NCBI RefSeq assembly: GCF_035917275.1 | Contig: NZ_CP108508.1 | Coordinates: 3,100,001 to 3,164,000 of the forward strand | Direction of reading: 5' to 3' | Length of the DNA stretch: 64,000 nucleotides | Origin: Streptomyces sp. NBC_01237 | GTDB taxonomy: Bacteria; Actinomycetota; Actinomycetes; Streptomycetales; Streptomycetaceae | Shown: positions 51,370 to 61,143 of the stretch, piece by piece | How positions within the stretch are numbered: position 1 is the stretch's first letter | Layout: each line of letters begins with the position of its first letter | Position numbers and translations under genes: made by a program | The notes under the pieces: model-generated | What the model saw: only the letters and a program-made list of their open reading frames with translations | Databases searched by the model: none | What the model was told of the DNA's origin: nothing

Positions 51370-52992
51370 CTACCGGCCCTCGAAGGCGACTTCGAGGGCC
51401 GCGTCGAGTTTCTCGGCCATCGCGTCGATGTCCGGCGAACCGTCGGCCAGCATTTCGTGCACCGCCGACTGGAGCACCTGCGTGAACGCCCCGTAGTACG
51501 GAGTACGGGGCCGCTGCACCGCCGTCTCCAGCGCCTCGCTCAGGGTCCGGGTGAACGCCGCGCGGTCGGACTCCGAAGGGATCTGCGCGCTGCCCTCCCC
51601 GGTCGCGGGCGCTCCCGGAGCGCTCCCGGCGGGCCGCAGGGCGGCGGCGACACCCGGCCAGCAGGGCCGGGACGCCGCCGTGGGCTCGTAGGCCGAGGTA
51701 CGGGTCGCGGCGAACCCCGCGTCGAGCAGGCAGCGTTCGCTCTCCGACGAGGTCAGGAACTTGATCAGCTCGCGGGCGTTGTGCGCCCGGGGCGAGTCGG
51801 CGGAGACGGCGAGATTCTGGCCGCCGAGCACGGCGTGGCCGGGCAGGGCCGTGACGGAGTACTGGTCGGGCTTCAGCCGGCTCTGCAACGACCCGTAGGC
51901 GTACGGCCAGTGGCGCAGGTACGCGACGTGACCGGCGGCGAAGTCGGCCAGCGTGGTGTTCTCGTCCGAGGAGAGCGCGGCGGGCAGCAGGCGGTCGCTG
52001 TCGGTGTGCCGGAGCAGTTCGTTGAGCCCCTTCTTCAGCTCCTTCGGGTCGGACCGGTAGGTGCCGTCCTCCTTCACGAGTTCGACGCCGACGGCGGCGA
52101 ACGCCTCGATGGTGTTGACCGTCAGCCCCTCGTACTGCCGCAGTTGGGTGGTCCAGCCCGCCTGGCCGCCCTCCCGGTCGAGGATGCCGTTGTCGAGGGT
52201 GGTGATGGAGGAGTAGAGGCTGTCCCAGGTCCAGTCGCCGTTGGGCATCCGGTCCTTGGTGATCCCGCCTTTCTTGAGCAGGTCGCGGCGGTAGTAGAGC
52301 AGCCCGACATCGCTGTTGAAGGGCCGGGCGTAGGTACGGCCCTCCCACACGGTGGTGCCCCGCACCCGGGAGAGGAAGTCGGGGTCGGCGGATTCGTTGT
52401 CGGGCAGCGCCTGGATCAGGCCCGCCTCGGCGAACTCGGGAATCCAGGTGATATCGAGGTTGACCACGTCGTACGCGGAGCTGCCGGACTGGAGGGCGCC
52501 GAGCAACTGGCTGCGCTGCTGGTCGGCGCCGCCCGGCAGTTCGACGAGCTTGGCCCGGAGGTTCGGCTCGTCCTGGTGCTGTCGGTTCCACTCCTCGATG
52601 AGCTGTTGCCGTACGCCGCCGGAACCGGTCACATCGAGCCCGCTGGCCACCACGATGGGCCCGACGGCCGTCGTACCGTCCGCCTTCCCGCTCCCGTCCG
52701 GGCCGGGGTCCGCGTCACCGGATCCCCCGGAGCAGGCCGGCGCGACGAGCGCGAGCAGCGCGCCGAGGGCGAGGGCGCGGAGGCGGCGCAGGCGGCGGGA
52801 GTGATGGGCGCGCGGGCGCGCGACGGCGGCCGGGCGTGCGGTGGCGCGTAGGCGCACAACGGCGCGCAGACTCACGGCGGCGCGCAGGCCGTACGCGCCC
52901 GCAGCCCGCGCCGCGCGCTCCGTCCCGGTCCGCGCCACACTCTCCGTCCCCCTGTCCGCGGTGTTCCCGGTCTCCTTCTCCGTCGCGCTCAT
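51370..52992 (-). CDS. Extracellular solute-binding lipoprotein of the caspase operon
   Basis: 540 residues from ATG 52992, coupled to the caspase gene by a 4-bp ATGA overlap. The first 68 residues are unusually Arg/Ala-rich and are followed by a signal helix and lipobox (LRALALGALLALVAPAC, Cys about 87), so a later start (GTG at about residue 40) is possible. The mature part is a family 1 binding-protein fold: DVVNLDITWIPEFAEAGLIQ, FNSDVGLLYYRRDLLKKGGI, AAGHVAYLRHWPYAYGSLQS. No transporter genes accompany it. It may present or sense a ligand outside the cell for the neighbouring caspase-VWA protein. Confidence 0.75.
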   Translation of the reverse strand: MSATEKETGNTADRGTESVARTGTERAARAAGAYGLRAAVSLRAVVRLRATARPAAVARPRAHHSRRLRRLRALALGALLALVAPACSGGSGDADPGPDGSGKADGTTAVGPIVVASGLDVTGSGGVRQQLIEEWNRQHQDEPNLRAKLVELPGGADQQRSQLLGALQSGSSAYDVVNLDITWIPEFAEAGLIQALPDNESADPDFLSRVRGTTVWEGRTYARPFNSDVGLLYYRRDLLKKGGITKDRMPNGDWTWDSLYSSITTLDNGILDREGGQAGWTTQLRQYEGLTVNTIEAFAAVGVELVKEDGTYRSDPKELKKGLNELLRHTDSDRLLPAALSSDENTTLADFAAGHVAYLRHWPYAYGSLQSRLKPDQYSVTALPGHAVLGGQNLAVSADSPRAHNARELIKFLTSSESERCLLDAGFAATRTSAYEPTAASRPCWPGVAAALRPAGSAPGAPATGEGSAQIPSESDRAAFTRTLSEALETAVQRPRTPYYGAFTQVLQSAVHEMLADGSPDIDAMAEKLDAALEVAFEGR

Positions 52993-55829
52993 TCCGCGTC
53001 CCCCGTACCGGTCTTGGCGACCTCGGCCGTCAGCTCCGTGGCGATTCCGTCCGACGGGTCCAGGCAGCGCCCCCCGGTCGCCTCGGCGAGCCGCTGATTC
53101 AGCTGCCCCGGCGCACAGCCCCCGTCGCGCAGGGAAACCGCGACCACCCGGACGGGCGCGCCCTTCCCCGCGGCCTTCACCAGCGCGTCGATGTCCTTCC
53201 GGGGCAGCCCGGCGGAGTCCTCGTCATCGGTGACGAGGACGAGGAGCCGCGGATCGGGGCCCGACGCACCCTCACGGAGCTCGGCCAGCGCGTCGGTCAG
53301 CCCGGCGACGATGTCCGCGTTCGTGTCCACGACCTTCGCGGCTCCCACGTCCTTCTGCGCGTCGGGCAGTCCGTGCTGCCCGAACGACACCACGTCCGGA
53401 TGGTCGTCCTTCTTCACCGGGGCGAGCGTCCACACCCCGTAGCGGTCCCCTGTGCTGAGCGAGCGCATCGACCGGGTGACCAGCTCCTTGGCACGGCCGG
53501 GCCCGGACCAGACCCGGTTGTCGGCCATGGACGTCGAGTTGTCCAGCAGATAGAGCACCCGGCCGGGTCCGAGCGCCCGCCGGTAGTCGCGCAGGGCGTC
53601 GGCGACCGAAGCCGCGGACGCGGCGGGGGCCGAGTCCGGGACGTCGATGCTCACCGCCCCCTCGTTGGCGAGCGCGCGAAGCGGCGAGGCCGTACCGGGC
53701 GGCGCCGGCTTGCCGTCCTCGACCCCGCGGAAACCGTCCTGCACGAAGATCGCCTGGGCGGCGTCGTCCTCCACCAGCCAGTCGTGGAAGTCCCGCACCG
53801 CCCGCTCGCGCGCCTTCTCGTCCCGGTCGGCATCCGCCCAGGTGACCCGGACGAACGGCAGGTCCAGTACCGGTACGTCGGTGGGGTAGCGGGCGGTACG
53901 GCGCTGAAGGGTGTCGCTCGCGCAGGAGGGGCGGGTCCCCTGCCCCGAGACCTTGGGTGGCAGGTTGAACAGCGCCATGGTCTGCTCGGGCACCAGCACG
54001 GCGGCCCGGTCCTCCAGTTCGTTGCGGGTCCCGTCGGACAGCGCGCACATCAGTTCCTGCGCCGTGGTGGGCATCGGCCGGAGTTCGCCGGCCATCCCCG
54101 CCTCGATGACGGAGGGCGGCCCTGCGGAGGGCGAGGCGTAGAGAGCGGCCGTGGACAACAGGGCCCCGTCCGCCCCCTCCGGATCGGGCCGCAGCACCTG
54201 GATCGGCTTCTCGCCGTCCGGCCGGCCGGCGAGAAGCCCGGCGATGAGCGAGCCGAGCGGGGCGGGAGTCTGCGCATCGGCCGTCGCGGGCCCGCCGTCG
54301 GGGACGGCGAGCACCATCGGTGTGAAGGCCAGCGGTCCCATCGGATCGAGCGACACCGTCGCGCGTGCGGACCCGGTCTGCCCGGCCTCCGCCCGCACCG
54401 GGGTGCTCCCGGCCGCCGGGATCCAGATGTCGGGCTGTGCGCCGAGGTCGCGCTGGGGCCGCGGGCAGTCGCCGGACGCGGGGCACGACGGGAGCGGCGA
54501 CTGCCACAGGGCGGCGGACTGGAACGCGGCCACGGCGTCGGTGGACTTACCCGCGTAGACGCCGATCCCGACGGTGCGGCAGCCCTCCGCGTCACGGTTC
54601 ACATAGGCGTCGGCGGCCTTCTGCACGGTGGGCCGGAGGTCGGGATCGACGAGGACGCGCAGCTCCATGGGCGGGGCGCAGCCACCGGATCCGCCTCCAG
54701 GCGGTCCGTACAGGGCGACCCAGAGGACCGTTCCGGCACCGAGCACCAGAGCGAGAGCGACGGCGGCGACGCGGTTGTGGCCGAGGGCGCGCAGCCGCCG
54801 ACGTACCCGGCCGAGGCCCCAGGCCGGCTCGGGTACCGCGGGCTCACCAGGTTCATCCGGCACCACGGGCTCGTCCGGCTCGACGACGGACCCGGGGTCG
54901 CCCGGCTCGACGGACCCGGGCTCACTCGGCTCGACGGACCTGGGCTGAGCCCGTTCGTCCGGCGCCCCCGGCCCGTCGCCTTCGGGCACCACGGGGGACG
55001 GTGGCCGGGGCTGCGCCGGTTCAGGCTTCGCCCGCTCGCTCGCCGACGTCAGGGCGAGCAGGACGTCACCGCCCTGGCGACATTCCTTGGGAACCCACCG
55101 GTGACCGTCGACGGCCTTGAACGGCGCCATCTCCTTCCGTATCGCGGGGACGATCCGGGTGAAGCCGGCCGGTTCGTCGGCCACGGCCCAGCGGGTCAGC
55201 AGCTTGTGGAGGGCGATGGTGAAGTCGGTGCCGTGGCCGGCGGCACCGGGCGGGATCTCGACCCCCGGTTCCGCCGCCATGAGAACGGCGAGGTTCTGCT
55301 GGACGTCCGGCGTGAAGTGATGGGACGCGTTGCCCGCGAAGCAGCAGTCGAGGATCACGACGACCCGGTCGGCCTTCGCGTGCCGCAGCTCGGCCATCAC
55401 GACCGCGTGCCAGGACAGGGCGTCCACGAAGGGATGGTCCCGGTCCTGGGTGATGCGCGAGGGGCTGAACAGCAGGTGCAGATCGCTGCCGTCGGTACGG
55501 ACGATGCCGTGCCCGGCGAAGTACACGACGAGCAGCCCGGTCACCTCATTCCGGGCAGACTGCAACGCGGCATGCACGGTGATCGGATCCACCGACCGCG
55601 CCGCGCCCGGACGCCCCTCCCCGTCCCCCTCGCCGAGGGCGGGAAAGGTGAGGACATCGGCCGTGTCGAACACCCCGGAGGACGGGGCGGTGAGCGCCTC
55701 GGTCATGAGCCGGAGGCTCTGCGCCACCGCGGGCAGGTCGATCTCGTGCTCGTACGAGTCCACGCCGATGAGCACGGCACGATGCTGTTTGTCGCGGTTC
55801 TCCGCACTGCGGGTGTTGTACGGCGGCAC
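52989..55829 (-). CDS. Caspase-TM-substrate-binding-VWA fusion protein (EACC1-associated type)
   Basis: 946 residues from GTG 55829; GAGGGGG lies ten bases upstream and the start is 5 bp past the stop of the adaptor gene. Caspase domain 17-262: His107 in VYFAGHG and Cys163 in LDCCFAG form the dyad. An acidic Pro-rich linker (265-335, SVEPSEPGSVEPGDPGS) leads to one membrane helix (353-375). A periplasmic-binding-protein-like region follows (about 385-710), then a VWA domain whose MIDAS motif is DNSTS with VTDDED further on. Topology predicts the protease inside and the binding plus VWA part outside. Such fusions occur in EACC1-linked conflict systems; the trigger is unknown. Confidence 0.8.
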   Translation of the reverse strand: MPPYNTRSAENRDKQHRAVLIGVDSYEHEIDLPAVAQSLRLMTEALTAPSSGVFDTADVLTFPALGEGDGEGRPGAARSVDPITVHAALQSARNEVTGLLVVYFAGHGIVRTDGSDLHLLFSPSRITQDRDHPFVDALSWHAVVMAELRHAKADRVVVILDCCFAGNASHHFTPDVQQNLAVLMAAEPGVEIPPGAAGHGTDFTIALHKLLTRWAVADEPAGFTRIVPAIRKEMAPFKAVDGHRWVPKECRQGGDVLLALTSASERAKPEPAQPRPPSPVVPEGDGPGAPDERAQPRSVEPSEPGSVEPGDPGSVVEPDEPVVPDEPGEPAVPEPAWGLGRVRRRLRALGHNRVAAVALALVLGAGTVLWVALYGPPGGGSGGCAPPMELRVLVDPDLRPTVQKAADAYVNRDAEGCRTVGIGVYAGKSTDAVAAFQSAALWQSPLPSCPASGDCPRPQRDLGAQPDIWIPAAGSTPVRAEAGQTGSARATVSLDPMGPLAFTPMVLAVPDGGPATADAQTPAPLGSLIAGLLAGRPDGEKPIQVLRPDPEGADGALLSTAALYASPSAGPPSVIEAGMAGELRPMPTTAQELMCALSDGTRNELEDRAAVLVPEQTMALFNLPPKVSGQGTRPSCASDTLQRRTARYPTDVPVLDLPFVRVTWADADRDEKARERAVRDFHDWLVEDDAAQAIFVQDGFRGVEDGKPAPPGTASPLRALANEGAVSIDVPDSAPAASAASVADALRDYRRALGPGRVLYLLDNSTSMADNRVWSGPGRAKELVTRSMRSLSTGDRYGVWTLAPVKKDDHPDVVSFGQHGLPDAQKDVGAAKVVDTNADIVAGLTDALAELREGASGPDPRLLVLVTDDEDSAGLPRKDIDALVKAAGKGAPVRVVAVSLRDGGCAPGQLNQRLAEATGGRCLDPSDGIATELTAEVAKTGTGDAE

Positions 55830-55834
55830 GACGC

Positions 55835-56335
55835 CTATACCCCCTCGGGCCGGTCGTCGCCGTGCCCGGGTTGCCTCCCGCCGGGGGCCGGACCGCCGCC
55901 GGACGCCGGTGGTGTGTCCGTGTCCCGGTGCAGCGCGGGGTCGCTCTCGAAGCCCTCCGCGTCGAGTCTGACGCGCGGCTCCTCCTCGGGGTTGGCGAGC
56001 CTGCGCCGGTTGCGGTGCCAGGTCCTGACCGAGTTCCAGGCGATGTCGGCGAGCGGCCGCACGGCCTCGGCGGCCACGATGAGCAGGATGTCCTGGACCA
56101 GGTCCCCGCCCATCGACTCGCTCTGGGTGCGCGAGACCCCACGCTCCACCCGGAGCTCGGCCCGCCCCCGCGCCTCGTTCAGCGCGGGAGCGCTCTCCAG
56201 CCAGGCGCACAACGCGGCAAGGTCCTCCTTGCGCCTGTGCGTACCACTGACGGTGATCCGTAACGCCACGGTCGGGTCCCCACCCCCGCCCCCGTCTCCC
56301 GTGACCTGCCCGCCGACCCGCCCGCTGTCCGCCAT
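55835..56335 (-). CDS. Effector-associated constant component EACC1-like adaptor
   Basis: 166 residues from ATG 56335 (ATG 56383 would also fit). Residues 18-70 form the usual EACC1 alpha/beta part: ALRITVSGTHRRKEDLAALC, AWLESAPALNEARGRAELRV. The following helix GGDLVQDILLIVAAEAVRPL is hydrophobic and amphipathic, as in other members. A charged RTWHRNRRR and a Pro-rich tail end it. In described systems this small protein accompanies effectors such as caspases. Here it is the first gene before the caspase, 5 bp apart. Confidence 0.72.
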   Translation of the reverse strand: MADSGRVGGQVTGDGGGGGDPTVALRITVSGTHRRKEDLAALCAWLESAPALNEARGRAELRVERGVSRTQSESMGGDLVQDILLIVAAEAVRPLADIAWNSVRTWHRNRRRLANPEEEPRVRLDAEGFESDPALHRDTDTPPASGGGPAPGGRQPGHGDDRPEGV

Positions 56336-56617
56336 TCGCCCGCCCCCATCGGCCCCATTGCCGCCCGCAGTTCCGAGCCCCATCGAACAAGCCATTATTT
56401 CACGGCAGTTGACACAAGGCACTCGTTTGTCCCGCATGGCGAAGGGCGGAGACGAGCCACCATCCGTCACTCAAGGTGCACTTCCGGCCACCCGTCGCCG
56501 ATTCAACGAGAGGGATTCCCGGATGTCCGACCTTTGCCATACGATCACAATTCACCAATCGTCCCAGGGCCGTACGCCTCCCGCGCGGCCCCGCTCCGTG
56601 CGCGCGAGGAAGTCTTC
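56336..56617. promoter_or_regulatory. Divergent promoter region of the two defence-type operons
   Basis: 282 bp with lower GC than its flanks around 56385-56560 (AACAAGCCATTATTTCACGG; CATACGATCACAATTCACCA). It separates the adaptor-caspase operon (leftward) from the GHKL-Z1-Vsr-methylase operon (rightward). No regulator gene is adjacent. GAGGAAG (56606-56612) is the ribosome binding site of the GHKL gene. Confidence 0.5.
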
Positions 56618-58147
56618 ATGCCGCCCTATCAGCCGTCCTCGGACTGGCAGTACGAGATCCCGACGGCCGGCAGCAAGCGGCTCCCGCCCGCCGCCCGTTA
56701 CGTCGAATCGCTGACTCACCAGGGGTACGGATTCGAGGCGGCCATCGCCGACCTGGTCGACAACTCGATCGACGCGGGCGCTCGCAACGTCGTGGTCAGC
56801 TTCCTCCGCGACGAGGACCGGCTCGTCGGCCTGCTCGTCGTCGACGACGGCTCCGGCATGAACGACGAGGCGCTCGACACCGCGATGACGGTCGGCGGCC
56901 GGCAGGAGTACGGGGAGAGCGCGCTCGGCCACTTCGGCGCGGGCCTCAAGGCGGCCTCCCTCTCGCACGCCGACTCGCTCACCGTGATCAGCCGCACCAA
57001 GCGCAGTCCGTCGGCCGGACGCCGCTGGCTGACCGCCCGCGCCCGCGCCGACTTCACGTGCGACATCGTCGACCCCGGCTACTGCCAGGACCTCGTCGAC
57101 CGGTACGACGGCCTGATCGAGTGGCACGGCACGATCGTCCGCTGGGACCGGGTCCGCGCCTTCGAGACGGTCACCACCGGCCAGGCCGACCGCTTCCTCA
57201 ACGACGCCATCGAGAAGCTGGAGACCCACCTCGGACTCCATCTCCACCGCTTCCTCGCCCGCGAGGACTTCAACGTCGACATCGTCGTCGAGGACGTACG
57301 GACCACGGACGAACTGGACCACCGGGGAGTCGAGCCGATCGACCCGTTCGGCTACCGCGTCCCCGGCCGGCCCGGCTACCCCCGTACGTACACCGCCCCC
57401 GTCGAGGGCGTCGGCGAGGTGGCGCTCACCGCGCACATCTGGCCGCCGAAGTCCCCGCTGGTCAGCTACCGGGGCATCGGCCCGCTCGCCGAACGCCAGG
57501 GCTTCTACGTCTACCGCAACGACCGGCTCGTCCAGGCGGGCGGCTGGAACAGCACCCGCAGCGCCGAGGGACACCTCGCCCTGGCCCGTATCGCCGTCGA
57601 TCTGCCGACCGAGCCGAACGACGTCTTCAGCCTCACCGTCAAGAAGGACGGGGTGACGGTCACGCCCGCCTTCGCGCGCGGCCTGGAACAGGCCGTGGAC
57701 GGTACGGGCCGGAGCTTCGCCACGTACCTCCAGGAGGCGGAGACGACGTACCGGGAAGCGGCCCGGCGCGCCACGGAGCCGCAGCGCAAGGCGGTCCTCC
57801 CGGCCGGCAAGGGCCTGGACCCCCGGCTGCGGCGCACGCTGCGCGACGAGCTGCCGGAGCTGGAGGGCGAGGCCCCGATCACGTTCCGCTGGGACGCGCT
57901 GCCCTCGGACGTGTTCTTCGAACTCGACCGCGAGGAGCGGGAGGTCAGGCTCAACAAGGAGTACCGGCAGGTGTTCAACGGCGGGCGGCGCGGCGGCCTG
58001 AACGACGCCCCGGTGGTGAAGAGCATGCTCTATCTGATGGTCAACGAGATCTTCCAGAAGGAGCGGGTCCGGGCCGTCCACACCGACAACGTCGCCCTGT
58101 GGAACAGCGTCCTGGTGACGGCCGCGCGCTGCGAACTCGCGCGCTGA
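56618..58147 (+). CDS. MORC/MutL-like GHKL ATPase of a predicted restriction system
   Basis: 509 residues from ATG 56618 with GAGGA seven bases upstream. Bergerat fold: IADLVDNSIDAGA (45-55; Asp45 stands where many relatives have the catalytic Glu), VVDDGSGMN (75-82) and GHFGAGLKAASLS (104-116). An S5-like transducer domain follows (about 250-400), with a conserved Lys in LTVKKDGV. The C-terminal 100 residues are helical. It is the type of ATPase proposed as the ancestor of eukaryotic MORC proteins and is placed here before a Z1 helicase. Role: ATP-driven clamp or loader on DNA (inference). Confidence 0.8.
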   Translation: MPPYQPSSDWQYEIPTAGSKRLPPAARYVESLTHQGYGFEAAIADLVDNSIDAGARNVVVSFLRDEDRLVGLLVVDDGSGMNDEALDTAMTVGGRQEYGESALGHFGAGLKAASLSHADSLTVISRTKRSPSAGRRWLTARARADFTCDIVDPGYCQDLVDRYDGLIEWHGTIVRWDRVRAFETVTTGQADRFLNDAIEKLETHLGLHLHRFLAREDFNVDIVVEDVRTTDELDHRGVEPIDPFGYRVPGRPGYPRTYTAPVEGVGEVALTAHIWPPKSPLVSYRGIGPLAERQGFYVYRNDRLVQAGGWNSTRSAEGHLALARIAVDLPTEPNDVFSLTVKKDGVTVTPAFARGLEQAVDGTGRSFATYLQEAETTYREAARRATEPQRKAVLPAGKGLDPRLRRTLRDELPELEGEAPITFRWDALPSDVFFELDREEREVRLNKEYRQVFNGGRRGGLNDAPVVKSMLYLMVNEIFQKERVRAVHTDNVALWNSVLVTAARCELAR

Positions 58148-58190
58148 CCCGTCGCGTCCGGCCGTCCCCACCCGAGGAAGCGTCCCCACC

Positions 58191-61133
58191 ATGACCGACC
58201 ACCTGTTCAACCTGCACGGCGATGTCCTGGGCGCGATGCGCCGGGGCCCCAAGCACTTCGCCAAGCTGGCGTTCGTCATCGCCGAGGCCGACGAACCCGC
58301 CGACACGGAGCTGAGCCACTTCAGGGACCGCCTCATCGGCGCGAGCCCCGGCGACGAGCTCACCGCGCTCTGGCACCGCACCCTGACCGGCTGGGACCTG
58401 GCGGAACAGGCCGACTGGTCGGCCTCCCCGGCCCGGACCGACGAGCGCCGCGCGGACACGTACACCCGGCTCGGCTTCGGCGCCGACCTGCGCAAGGCGC
58501 TCGACCACGCGGTTCCGGTCTTCAAGGAGCCCGGCCCGACCGTCATCAGCACGACCCCCACGTCCTGGTACTCCCGCGACACCGCTGCCGCCCGTTCCTT
58601 CTACTGGGACGCGTACGAGCAGCTGCTGCGCCGCAAGGGCTGGTCGGACGCCGCCGTCTCCGGCCTGGACGAGGCGAGCCACGCCGTGGTCGAGCGCCTC
58701 GCCGACCCCACGCGCACCGACGCCTACGGCGCCCGCGGTCTGGTCGTCGGCTACGTGCAGTCGGGCAAGACCGCCAACTTCACCGGCGTCACGGCGAAGG
58801 CCATCGACGCGGGCTACCGCCTGGTCATCGTCCTCGGCGGCACGCTGAACCTGCTCCGCGGCCAGACCCAGCGCCGCCTGGACATGGAGCTGATCGGCCG
58901 GGAGAACATCCTGCGCGGCGCCGACCCCGCGGACACGGACGCCCTGATCGGCGTCGACTACCAGGACGACGAGGACTGGCCGGCGAAGTTCGTCAGCCAC
59001 GGCGGCCGCCCGTCCACGCGGGGGTCCTTCGACATCGAGCGCCTCACCACGCGCGACGACGACTACAAGAGCCTGGCGACCGGAATCCGGGCCCTGGAGT
59101 TCGACAAGCAGCACCGCACGCAGCCGCTGTACGCACCCGACAACCTGCACCGGGCCGCCGCCCGCGTGATGGTCGTCAAGAAGAACAAGTCCGTGCTGGC
59201 CAAGCTCATCACGGACCTCAAGAAGATCGGCCCGATGATCCTCTCCGAGATCCCGGCGCTGATCATCGACGACGAGTCCGACCAGGCATCGGTCAACACG
59301 ACGGACCCGAAGAAGTGGGAGGAGGGCAAGGTCGCCCGTACGGCCATCAACGGCCAGATCTCCCAGCTGCTCGGCCTGCTCCCCCGCGCCCAGTACGTCG
59401 GCTACACGGCGACCCCCTTCGCCAATGTCTTCGTCGACCCGGGCGACGGCGAGGACATCTTCCCCCGCGACTTCCTGATCTCGCTGCCGCGCCCGACCGG
59501 CTACATGGGCGTGCGGGACTTCCACGACCTGGACCGGACCGACGACTCCACCACCGGCCCCGCCGAGGAGTCCCACATCAGGGGCATCCACGACGACGCC
59601 AGGGGCGACCGCCTCCAGGAAGCGCTGGACGCCTTCCTCCTCACCGGAGCCCTGAAGCTGTACCGCGCGGCCAACGGCGTCCCCGAAGGGCCGTTCCGCC
59701 ACCACACGATGCTGGTCCACGAGTCCGTACGCATGGCCGAGCACGCGGCCCTCGCCCTGCGCATCAGCACGCTGTGGCACAAGGCGGCCTACACCGGCCA
59801 GGAGGGCCACGACCGCCTCGCCGCCCTCTTCGCCTCCGACTTCCGGCGCTTCGCCGACGACGAACTGCCCACCCCCACGACGTACGAGGAACTGAAGCCG
59901 CACGTCTTCCGGGCCCGCCAGCTGATCAACTCCGGCGGCACCCCGGTGCTCGTCGTCAACGGCGACACCGAACGCGACTACGCCCAGCCCGACCTCGACT
60001 TCGACCGCACCCCGCACGTATGGAAGATCCTGGTCGGCGGCACGAAGCTGTCCCGGGGCTTCACGGTCGAGGGCCTGACGGTGACGTACTACCGCCGCAG
60101 GACCCAGCAGGCCGACACCCTGATGCAGATGGGCCGCTGGTTCGGCTTCCGACCCAACTACCGGGACCTGGTCCGGCTCTACATCGGCCGCGAGGAGCCG
60201 ATGGGCCGGACGAGGACGGTCGACCTGTACGAGGCGTTCGAGGCGATCTGCCGCGACGAGGAAACGTTCCGCGCCCAGCTCACCCGCTACGCCACCCTGA
60301 TCGACGGCAAGCCCCAGGTCACCCCGGCCCAGATCCCGCCCCTGGTCTCCCAGCACCTCTCCTGGCTCAAGCCGTCAGCCCGCAACAAGATGTTCAACGC
60401 GGAACTGGTGGAGATCCGCTCCCCCGGCGAATGGGTCGAACCGACGGCCTACCCGACGGCCCCCGCGGACCTGAGGCACAACGCGGAGGTGTGGCGGCCG
60501 GTGCTGGATGTCCTCGACCCCACCCCCGTCACCATGGCCCACGGCCACCGTGACACCTTCGAGGCACTGCACGGCACCCTCGACCACGAAGCCCTGCTCA
60601 AGGTCCTGTGCGATCTGCGGTGGTCCGCCCCCTCCCAGTTCTCGCCGCACCTGGAGTCCCTGCTCACGGCCGGGGAACACGGTCCGGGGGTCGACGACTG
60701 GCTGGTGATCGCTCCGCAGCAGACGTCCTCCCGTCGCGTCGCGGCCACGGTCCTCGGCTCCCGTTCCCTTTCCCTGGCACACCGCGTACGGCGTCGGGGC
60801 GACCTCTTCGGCGCCATCAGCGAACCGAAGCACCGCGGGGCCGCGCTGCGGATCGCTCGCGCGAGGGACACGGAGAAGGGGACGGGGAACGAGATCGTGG
60901 AATCGCTCGTACGCGAGCGACGCGGCGTGCTCGTCCTGTACCCCGTGGTGGAGGACGGGGCACCCCGTATCTCCACCGCCGGAGCCATCGACCCCGAGCA
61001 CCTCGTCATGGCCTTCTCCCTGGTCGCCCCGAGGTCGTCGACCGGACCGCGGAAGAGCCTGGTGCGCTTCCGGACCGTCGACTCGACCCGAAGAGATTCC
61101 GCGATCATCGAACGCGGGGCGGGCGGGGCGTAG
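58191..61133 (+). CDS. Z1 domain-containing SF2-like helicase
   Basis: 980 residues from ATG 58191, 43 bp after the GHKL gene. Helicase motifs: GYVQSGKTANFTG (Walker A, Lys193), IIDDESDQAS (360-364 core), GYTATPFAN (from 404), GGTKLSRGFTVEGLTV and QMGRWFGFRPNY (from 646) carrying the arginine finger. The region around 560-700 is the conserved Z1 domain. The C-terminal 200 residues show no recognised fold. It is found with GHKL ATPases, Vsr nucleases and methylases in predicted restriction systems. Confidence 0.85.
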   Translation: MTDHLFNLHGDVLGAMRRGPKHFAKLAFVIAEADEPADTELSHFRDRLIGASPGDELTALWHRTLTGWDLAEQADWSASPARTDERRADTYTRLGFGADLRKALDHAVPVFKEPGPTVISTTPTSWYSRDTAAARSFYWDAYEQLLRRKGWSDAAVSGLDEASHAVVERLADPTRTDAYGARGLVVGYVQSGKTANFTGVTAKAIDAGYRLVIVLGGTLNLLRGQTQRRLDMELIGRENILRGADPADTDALIGVDYQDDEDWPAKFVSHGGRPSTRGSFDIERLTTRDDDYKSLATGIRALEFDKQHRTQPLYAPDNLHRAAARVMVVKKNKSVLAKLITDLKKIGPMILSEIPALIIDDESDQASVNTTDPKKWEEGKVARTAINGQISQLLGLLPRAQYVGYTATPFANVFVDPGDGEDIFPRDFLISLPRPTGYMGVRDFHDLDRTDDSTTGPAEESHIRGIHDDARGDRLQEALDAFLLTGALKLYRAANGVPEGPFRHHTMLVHESVRMAEHAALALRISTLWHKAAYTGQEGHDRLAALFASDFRRFADDELPTPTTYEELKPHVFRARQLINSGGTPVLVVNGDTERDYAQPDLDFDRTPHVWKILVGGTKLSRGFTVEGLTVTYYRRRTQQADTLMQMGRWFGFRPNYRDLVRLYIGREEPMGRTRTVDLYEAFEAICRDEETFRAQLTRYATLIDGKPQVTPAQIPPLVSQHLSWLKPSARNKMFNAELVEIRSPGEWVEPTAYPTAPADLRHNAEVWRPVLDVLDPTPVTMAHGHRDTFEALHGTLDHEALLKVLCDLRWSAPSQFSPHLESLLTAGEHGPGVDDWLVIAPQQTSSRRVAATVLGSRSLSLAHRVRRRGDLFGAISEPKHRGAALRIARARDTEKGTGNEIVESLVRERRGVLVLYPVVEDGAPRISTAGAIDPEHLVMAFSLVAPRSSTGPRKSLVRFRTVDSTRRDSAIIERGAGGA

Positions 61134-61143
61134 GAGACTGGTG

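Noticed and set aside
56045..56383. Extension of the caspase frame upstream through the adaptor gene
   Set aside because: The frame stays open but is antisense-like in composition there; the adaptor reading frame is clearly the coding one and the caspase domain begins after GTG 55829.
52836..56714. A very long open frame on the + strand opposite the caspase and lipoprotein genes
   Set aside because: High-GC DNA gives long antisense frames. The minus-strand frames carry recognisable domains and coupled starts; the + frame reads as low-complexity Arg/Gly/Pro sequence.
58041..60356. A 770-codon minus-strand frame opposite the Z1 helicase
   Set aside because: Antisense shadow; Val/Gly/Arg-rich without motifs, while the + frame has all helicase motifs.
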